Assembly: GCA_004335635.1 (NCBI GenBank)
Contig: QAXH01006088.1
Span: forward strand, 44,399 to 57,633
Direction: 5' to 3'
Source of the DNA: Chloromonas sp. AAM2
Taxonomy: Eukaryota; Chlorophyta; Chlorophyceae; Chlamydomonadales; Chlamydomonadaceae
DNA: 13,235 bases
The position numbers were made by a program, and so were the translations under genes. The notes under the pieces were generated by a model. The model was given only the letters and a program-made list of their open reading frames with translations. It did no database searches and was not told the DNA's origin. Shown in pieces: positions 9,601 through 13,235 of the stretch (position 1 is its first letter; each line of letters starts with the position of its first letter).

Positions 9601-12600
9601 GCTCTGCAGGTAGGTCACGACGGTTGCAGTCTTGCCCAGACCCTGCAGTGCACGTGCATGTGTACACGTTTGTTTGAATCATAGAGCTCGCATGAAACCC
9701 ATCTTAAACTGAGCTGGAACCAGACAGGCTACGGCATCACTCCTGGCATCGTGATGCCAGATCTTTGCACCAAATGCCACCCAGAGTACTTCAGTCGCCA
9801 GTCGGCTCTTGAATCCAAACACACACTGTGTCAACCAGCTGGTCACCAACCAGGTTCGGCAGAATCAGTACCCATGCGAGCACTCACCGGCTCATCCGCC
9901 ATGACAGCGTGCCTTCCCATAGCCCACATGCGTCTCAGCACGTTGAGCACCTGGAGCTGGTGCGGATACAAGGCCACATCCGGGGGCTGCGGCGCTGTGC
10001 GCTGTGTCAGGTCAGCCAGGGAGGCGCGGGCAGCCGCACGCACTGCGGCTGCATGCTGCTGGCGGGCCGGGGAAGCCTTCACAACGGCCTGCGCCTGGCG
10101 GGCCCACATCTGCTGGTGAAGGGCAACGTACTCTGGCTGTACAAGCACGCCCTGACCCTCGACCTGCAGGACAGAAAGCGCAAATCGGTTGTGAGAGGAC
10201 AGTCAAGGAAGTCAACCGCCATGGCATCGCTGGTCACCCGTCAGTACCATAGATGAGTCTGCATGGCTCAGTCGTAAGGGCTCCAGCTGTGCAAACCTTC
10301 AACACTGCTACCGTTTGCCCTTGCCACCATCGGTCAGCTGGCGCCAAGCTTTGCCCCAGCGTGTACCGTCCACCCGCCACACCCTTGTTACACACCTCCC
10401 ATGTGGCATGCTCATAGCCCAGGTTGCTCCACTTGACCAGCACCTCCCACCCAGGCTCCATTGGATGGGGGCGTCGTGCCACAAACCGCTCAGGGACGGT
10501 CCACTCAGGCAGCTGGAAGTTGCAGGGCTCGTCGCCGTGCTTCTTCTTGAAGTTGAGCAGCTTGCGCTTGGCCAAATTCATCACCTCGCCCTCCTTGAGC
10601 CATGCATTGTGCACGTGGCTTTTCCCAGAGTACTTGACTAGATACCTGCACAGGAAAGATGTGAATAGTAACATCGTGCAACTCAGTTTTTGAAGGTTGG
10701 ACGGACATGTGACCCTAGGTTGGCACGAGCTGTGGACTTGTGAAAGCCGTGACCATGTTCAAAGTGCTGAGCAGCACCTGACACGCGGACGTCGGCTGTC
10801 ATGTAACTGCACCCTGTTCAACCTACTCTGGCGAATTGGGATCTTCCACAGGCTGTGCTGGCTGGAGACCAGCAGCCATGTCCAGGCCCGGCGTGGCCGC
10901 CAGATCCTGCAGCGTTACCAGACCGTGCGGCAGCACTGCCTGAGCATGTCCTTGCGTGGGTGTGGTCAGCTGCCCGTACATGGACTCGATCATAGCCATC
11001 CCTTGTTGCACGGCCAACTGTGATGGTCCCGCATGCTGCATGGGTGCTGCGGCAGGGGCCTGTGTGGTTGCATGGGGTGCAAGAGACGGAAGGAGTGGTG
11101 GCTGTTCGCCCTCTGCTGCCTTGTGCAAAAATGCCTGGGGCCCAGCCGGGGAGGGGTCAACAGTCATGGTGGCCGTGCCCGTGCCTGCTGCATCCTGCTG
11201 CTGCTCTGCCATTTTAGCTTCTTCCGCAGGACCTGGTGGTTTTGTGCTGGCCTGTTTGTCCTCATGAGAGCTATCGTGCCCTGGTTCTGCCTTGACAGGT
11301 GAAGGTTGAGTGGCAGACTCTACAGCTGCAGCCAAGGGTGGCTGGTTACCACCAGCTGTGGACGGCTGTTCTGCCTGGGCTGCTGGCGCTGGCGGTGCAG
11401 CCACTGCTGGTGCTGGTGCAGCTGCTGTTGCAGGCTGCTGCTGGCCGCTGCGGCTCGGGCGTTGAAGACCCTCTAAAAAGCGCATGCGCTCCGCTGCCAA
11501 GGCGTTGGTCTTCTCCCTGCAGCCAGACAAATGAACAAAGCGTACACAGCCTGTAGACAGTGCCTTTGTCCCGTTTACACTCACAAAACAAATTCTAACA
11601 CAAACAATGCCAGGTCATAGTTTGAAATGGAGCAGGCAAAGAAAGTGTGCCTCCATCATGTCCCGGTGCTGACGCTCACCTTTCTTCAGTTTTCTGCTGC
11701 TCAGTGAGGGGGTGTCGCCAGCCCAGGATGCTCTCCACCACTGGTATTCGGCTGTTGGCCTGCGAGCTTGGATCAGTGGGGCCACCAGCGTCTGCCGCAT
11801 CCCCATCGGAGTAGTCATCATCTGCATAGCCCCGTCCCCGTCCCCGCCCGCGGCGGTTGCTGCGCCCGCGACCCCGCCGGCCCGCCTTTCCACGTCCCCT
11901 GCCTCGCATTCTGAATGACCCTGGTGGCGGCGCCCTGGGCGCTACAGGCATGCCCCAGCCTCCATCAGAGTCACTGTCCCCCAAGCCAAAGCCATCAGTC
12001 CTCAGGGCCGCAGCTCTAACCGCCGCCTCTGCCTCTGAAACTGATGCAATGAGCTGCGGGTCCCCACTCGCCACCGCTCCCTCCGTGCCACTGACATCAC
12101 CCAGCTTGAACGGCTTGAGGCAGTCCAAAGGCAGCCAAGCGTACTCTGCTTCATCCGACTCCCCGCCGCCCCCACCCCCGCCAGCTGCACGGTCCCGCCC
12201 TGCTGCGCCCATGGCCCGCAGGCTGGCAGCCATGATACCTTCCATGGTGTCTGGCCGCTCATCCACCTCCCCTGGAATGCCACCTGCTGTGAAGAAAACC
12301 ACTGGGACGTAGAGGAGGGCGACCTCCTGACCACCAGGGGGTGGACCAACCTGCCGTGCAAAACAAGGAGCAAACTCTCAGGACCAGCACAGAACACAAC
12401 TGGCGACGTGCAGTCAGGGTGCATGGCTGAGCACAACATCTGATCAGGCGCCTGCCAGCAACCATGCGAACCACGGAGTGTGCTACACATGCAACCCATG
12501 GCAAAGGTGCAAAGCCTGCGCTTATCCATCTGCTTACCTCCCTGGGTACCGCCCTGCGCCGCACTACTTTAGCCGGCCACCAGTCATGCCCCTCCACCTT

Positions 12601-13235
12601 GGCCCACACCACCCGGCCTGGTGCCAAGGTGGCCTTAGGGTACGGGTACTCGGGCCGACGCATCATCATGGCCGGTGCGGGCATCAGGCTGAACTCCATC
12701 AACTGAGCAGAACAAGCGGCAGACCGTGCACCATGAAGATGAAAGACGCATTGCCACATAGGCCAGATACCCTAAAGCCTTGAAAGATGTAAACAGTTGA
12801 ATCAATACAAGCATTTAGGCCTTGAGATGCCTAAGATCTGACGTCATTCTCACACCTCAGTTGTTCTAGCCTCCAAAACATGTACAAGTTCGCTTGTGGA
12901 TAGCAGTCTGCCCACCCACTGTAGCCCAGTATTGGTTGACTAGCGGCCTGGCCATTCCTTACCTCCGTTGGCTGCTGTACCATCTCAGGCTGTGGTGCCA
13001 ACTCCACGCTGACCCCTGTGGTCAACCCAATGAGCGCCTCTGCAGCTGCCTCATCCATACCCGTGCGGGCGCCTGGGCGAGCAAACGTACGCGGGCCTCG
13101 CGACCTTCCGCCCCGATTGCCCCGGCCACCGCCACGACGTGCGGGCTGCCCCACCAGCGCCGACTGGGGCAGCGGAGGCAGGACCATGGAGCGGGCAGGC
13201 AGGCCGGTGCGGCTGCGGATGGCCGCCCGCCCGCC
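1100..13235 (-). CDS. PWWP-double chromodomain-SNF2 (CHD3-like) chromatin protein, 15 exons, 5' partial
   Basis: One gene: join of 12963-13235, 12538-12702, 11680-12350, 10827-11516, 10396-10645, 9888-10163, 9596-9642, 9110-9350, 8744-8898, 8124-8546, 5502-7911, 4947-5198, 4371-4532, 3947-4138 and 1100-3658, read right to left. All 14 introns are GT-AG and the frame stays open for 2,921 residues. Domains: RG-rich N-terminus (about 30-45), PWWP (120-235), chromodomain 1 (590-640), chromodomain 2 (647-690), SNF2 lobe 1 (747-1090), lobe 2 (1170-1355), CHD3-like patch (1559-1580), RGG box (1670-1710), basic cluster (about 1775), helical region (1804-2140), Q/A/P tail to 2921. Family knowledge: CHD proteins are nuclear ATP-dependent nucleosome remodellers that bind methylated histone tails. 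Here ATPase motifs II, III and VI are degenerate, so motor activity is doubtful. The start is not resolved; a Met at 13187-13185 is in frame, but the frame is open to the edge. MOM1-like function is an alternative. Confidence 0.9.
2258..2290 (-). repeat. Polyglutamine tract near residue 2530
   Basis: Eleven codons: seven Gln, one Leu and three Gln, a mix of CAG and CAA. Confidence 0.8.
2423..2515 (-). repeat. Main polyglutamine tract (CAG/CAA) in exon O
   Basis: 31 codons, mostly CAG and CAA with a few His, Met, Leu and Arg, in frame with the gene. The longest pure run is eight Gln at 2423-2446. The CAG/CAA mix suggests a selected peptide property rather than a recent pure-CAG expansion. Confidence 0.85.
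2888..2932 (-). repeat. Gln/His tract in exon O
   Basis: Fifteen codons of Gln interrupted by two His and one Ala, coded by CAG/CAA and CAC. In frame with the gene. Confidence 0.8.
3947..4138 (-). CDS. Exon N: helical / coiled-coil segment
   Basis: Residues 2006-2069, 192 nt, phase 0 on both sides. LVYQAVSQENIPLGPLATLM is followed by two predicted helices (GAIKNALKVVRECQEQLVVL and SHSIKVQHIQK) with heptad-like hydrophobic spacing that continues into exon O. It may serve oligomerisation. Acceptor TGCCCCTCAG|CTG; donor CAAAAG|GTGAGG. Confidence 0.83.
4371..4532 (-). CDS. Exon M: Ala/Gln linker and helix
   Basis: Residues 1952-2005, 162 nt, phase 0 on both sides. An Ala/Gln-rich part with six Gln leads to VVVSEVDSFSARLNSIVTADM, probably helical. 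Acceptor GTGCACAG|GAC at 4534-4533; donor ACCCAG|GTGAGG at 4370-4369. Evidence is the open frame, consensus splice sites and phase agreement with exons L and N rather than a known domain. Confidence 0.8.
4440..4457 (-). repeat. Short polyglutamine run in exon M
   Basis: Six Gln codons (one CAA, five CAG) inside the Ala/Gln linker before a helix. Confidence 0.75.
4533..4946 (-). other. Intron between exons L and M
   Basis: The longest intron, 414 nt, with donor GTGTGT and acceptor GTGCACAG. No coding motif, RNA gene or repeat was seen. Short ORFs on either strand have no recognisable content. Confidence 0.8.
4947..5198 (-). CDS. Exon L: conserved-looking helical domain
   Basis: Residues 1868-1951, 252 nt, phase 0 on both sides. 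It is free of low complexity and alternates hydrophobic and charged residues as an all-helical fold would (VADILLMMRQ, YTLVAVVAVAAHLMKAGL, LHALDQVFWHILTRLSYYR). The pattern recalls the helical block after the ATPase in plant CHD3/MOM1-related proteins; this comes from memory and is tentative. Acceptor TTGCCCAG|GTC; donor GCAGAG|GTGTGT. Confidence 0.85.
5199..5501 (-). other. Intron between exons K and L
   Basis: 303 nt, donor GTAAGG and acceptor GTTGCCCAG. The reading frame of exon K stays open about 55 codons into it, so an ORF scan over-extends exon K. That extension (ending in VSAKHSHG) has no domain character. Nothing else was seen. Confidence 0.8.
5502..7911 (-). CDS. Exon K: SNF2 lobe 2, acidic region, CHD3-like patch, RGG box, basic cluster
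   Basis: Residues 1065-1867, an 803-codon exon. HLCNELRKVCSHPWLLPEYE ends lobe 1. After a 70-residue low-complexity insert, helicase C runs from SGKLQALERLAGLMQ (1170) through ITSKACGLGTDL and VVLFDSDWHP (motif V, well kept) to QALRRAHCLGD (1278-1288). There the motif VI Arg is Cys1285 and the final Gln is Asp1288. Next come an acidic region, then WWESLLAERWAALVKEEEEA (1559-1578), resembling a conserved patch C-terminal to the ATPase in CHD3/PICKLE proteins. An RGG box (RRGRGGRGGRGG and GGRGGRSRKRG, about 1670-1710) and a basic cluster IKRRRRA (about 1775), a likely nuclear localisation signal, follow. A helical segment ends the exon. Acceptor CCTCACAG|G; donor GACAG|GTAAGG. Confidence 0.9.
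8124..8546 (-). CDS. Exon J: rest of SNF2 lobe 1, degenerate motif III
   Basis: Residues 924-1064. RQRVMLLDGVLSS (942-954) aligns with the family's HRLLLTGTPLQN, so motif III LTGTP is replaced by LLDGV. Helices follow (LLALLGFVHQP, LLELYAVL), still family-like in spacing. The LRR-K-DV segment is absent, replaced by a loop with Pro/Ser/Met. The exon recovers with PPLRHEVLVPVHMTGPQMDTY and LARHYDVL, matching the family's PPK-E--V-V-MT--Q---Y. Acceptor TGTGCAG|A completes an Arg codon; donor CCACG|GTGAGT is in phase 2. Confidence 0.87.
8744..8898 (-). CDS. Exon I: SNF2 motif Ib and degenerate DEAH box
   Basis: Residues 872-923. After a His/Gly-rich loop, DVVLASYEAFVAD (892-904) is motif Ib, and ITWETMVVDMRQR (911-923) is the motif II position. 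Active CHD3 proteins have VVDEGHR or VVDEAHR here; this one has VVDMRQR, so the catalytic Glu is Met920 and the His is Gln922. Asp919, the Mg-coordinating residue, is kept. Acceptor GACTGCAG|GCG (phase 0); donor GCAGAG|GTGGGC (phase 2). No other nearby splice choice restores the motif. Confidence 0.85.
9110..9350 (-). CDS. Exon H: SNF2 motif Ia region
   Basis: Residues 792-871. PLLVIVPAAQLEHWEAEWNFW (799-819) matches motif Ia (family: P-L-V-V-P-L-S-T-L-NW--E--W). A Gly/Gln-rich insert and LLVYSGCSAARSVLHDHE follow, matching the family's V-Y-G---AR--I---E. It begins in phase 2, completing a Leu codon after TTCATTGCAG|G, and ends in phase 0 at CTCAAG|GTGCGT. Exons G and H together are 288 nt, so their joint loss would keep the frame while deleting motifs I and Ia. 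Confidence 0.87.
9596..9642 (-). CDS. Exon G: 47-nt exon carrying Walker A (GLGKT)
   Basis: Residues 776-791. It reads GLGKTATVVTYLQSV plus two bases of a Leu codon. Joined to exon F it gives ADEPGLGKT, the Walker A / motif I of SNF2 ATPases (usual ADEMGLGKT) with catalytic Lys779 intact. Acceptor CACTGCAG|GGT and donor GTCCT|GTAAGTG are both strong. It is too short to stand out as an ORF; it is placed by motif, splice sites and frame. Confidence 0.88.
9888..10163 (-). CDS. Exon F: end of chromodomain 2, linker, SNF2 Q motif
   Basis: Residues 684-775, phase 0 on both sides. It completes chromodomain 2 (VEGQGVLVQPEYVALHQQ), passes an Ala/Arg/Gln-rich helical linker and enters the SNF2 ATPase at LYPHQLQVLNVLRRMW (748-763), which matches the family pattern L-P-Q-L-G-L-N-L. 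The exon ends at HAVMADEP, directly before Walker A. Donor GAGCCG|GTGAGT at 9887-9886. If the following intron is retained, the frame stops after about 15 extra codons (stop at 9845-9843), giving a PWWP-chromodomain protein without ATPase. Confidence 0.88.
10396..10645 (-). CDS. Exon E: tandem chromodomains
   Basis: Residues 601-683. Chromodomain 1 is YLVKYSGKSHVHNAWL followed by a helix with NLAKRKLLNFKKK. Chromodomain 2 runs from PEWTVPERFVARR through WEVLVKWSNLGYEHATWE. The spacing and wording (GKSH-HN-W, LAKRKL-N-K, PEW, VKW---Y---TWE) are those of CHD3-type double chromodomains, closest by recollection to plant PICKLE-RELATED/CHR4. In chromodomain 1 the usual Trp after LVK is Tyr605. These domains read methylated histone tails in the family. 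Acceptor GTGCAG|G and donor GGGAG|GTGTGT (phase 0). Confidence 0.9.
10827..11516 (-). CDS. Exon D: charged helix, Q/A/P linker, start of chromodomain 1
   Basis: Residues 371-599. It opens with a charged helix (EKTNALAAERMRFLEGLQ), then about 150 residues of Pro/Ala/Gln/Ser low complexity, likely disordered, and ends in PVEDPNSPE, which leads into chromodomain 1. The frame meets TAG at 10825-10823, but that TAG is part of the donor A|GTAGGT. Cutting there leaves GA, which joins the G of the next exon to make Glu and gives the smooth chromodomain reading NSPEYLVKY. Acceptor GGCTGCAG|G at 11518-11517. Confidence 0.85.
11680..12350 (-). CDS. Exon C: second half of PWWP, acidic Ser/Gly insert, RG box
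   Basis: Residues 147-370. The start (EVALLYVPVVFF) continues the PWWP beta-barrel, and the barrel appears to close with YAWLPLDCLKPF at 216-227. Between them sits a loop of about 45 residues with a run of seven Gly and an acidic patch, longer than in typical PWWP domains. Later comes an Arg/Gly box (RMRGRGRGKAGRRGRGR and on) at plus positions about 11830-11910, followed by an acidic segment and a charged helix-like stretch before the donor. Acceptor CGGCAG|GTT (phase 0); donor GAAAG|GTGAGC splits an Arg codon (phase 2). Confidence 0.85.
12538..12702 (-). CDS. Exon B: first half of the PWWP domain
   Basis: Residues 92-146, phase 0 on both sides (165 nt). It holds the strand that defines a PWWP domain: GRVVWAKVEGHDWWPAKV at residues 120-137, with D-W-W-P in place of P-W-W-P, an accepted variant. 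Acceptor TGCTCAG|TTG at 12704-12703 and donor GGGAG|GTAAGC at 12537-12536. PWWP domains bind H3K36-methylated nucleosomes and DNA; the aromatic cage should include residues of this motif. Since the exon is a multiple of three, skipping it would remove half the domain without breaking the frame. Confidence 0.88.
12963..13235 (-). CDS. Exon A (partial): Arg/Gly-rich N-terminal segment
   Basis: Residues 1-91, cut by the window edge. An RG-rich patch (RRGGGRGNRGGRSRG) near residue 30 is followed by a more ordinary stretch rich in Glu, Ala and Val. The first in-frame ATG is at 13187-13185 with a weak context (T at -3, G at +4). The 16 codons upstream are also open, so this is either the start or just an internal Met. 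The donor CGGAG|GTAAGG at 12962 is strong and in phase 0. No PHD finger is seen; plant relatives carry one near here, so it may lie upstream or be absent. Confidence 0.8.

Noticed and set aside
10823..10825. In-frame TAG stop at the end of exon D
   Set aside because: It lies within the donor A|GTAGGT. Splicing there to the next acceptor rebuilds the chromodomain reading NSPEYLVKY without a stop, so the gene is not broken here.
1100..13235. Direct naming as MOM1, PICKLE or CHR4
   Set aside because: The degenerate SNF2 resembles MOM1 and the chromodomains resemble CHR4, but PWWP fits neither and no alignment could be run, so no gene symbol is given.

Overview
The window is one large protein-coding gene on the minus strand, broken by many introns. 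It runs from the right edge of the window, where the 5' end is cut off, to a TAA stop at 1102-1100, followed by a flank of about 1.1 kb without a gene. The organism looks like a green alga, most likely chlorophycean. Introns are about 160-415 bp with clean GT...AG ends, exons are rich in Gln/Ala/Pro/Gly low complexity, and TGTAA (the usual poly(A) signal of these algae) lies downstream of the stop. The species cannot be named from the sequence.

Fifteen exons (A-O, numbered here from the right edge) can be joined by 14 GT-AG introns, nine in phase 0 and five in phase 2. They give one uninterrupted frame of 8,766 nt, i.e. 2,921 residues plus stop. Residue numbers in this report count from the window edge, not from the true start. 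In order the protein has: an Arg/Gly-rich N-terminus (exon A); a PWWP domain split by an intron (B-C); a second RG box (C); a Q/A/P-rich linker (D); tandem chromodomains (end of D, E); a two-lobed SNF2 ATPase region (F-K); an acidic stretch, a short CHD3-like patch, a third RGG box and a basic nuclear-localisation-like cluster (K); a helical and coiled-coil region (end of K through start of O); and an 850-residue Q/A/P-rich tail on one exon (O).

The tandem chromodomains and SNF2 order place it in the CHD family. The chromodomain wording is closest, from memory, to plant CHD3-type proteins of the PICKLE / PICKLE-RELATED (CHR4) group. Two things are unusual. A PWWP domain sits in front of the chromodomains, where plant relatives have a PHD finger. 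The ATPase is eroded: Walker A (GLGKT) is intact, but the DEAH-box, motif III and the motif VI arginine are replaced. This resembles, perhaps by convergence, the plant silencing protein MOM1, a divergent CHD3 relative with a defective SNF2 domain. My inference is a chromatin-reading scaffold that combines methyl-histone readers (PWWP, chromodomains) with a pseudo-remodeller core and disordered, possibly condensate-forming tails, rather than an active nucleosome-sliding motor.

No RNA gene, mobile element, CRISPR array or second convincing coding gene was found on either strand.
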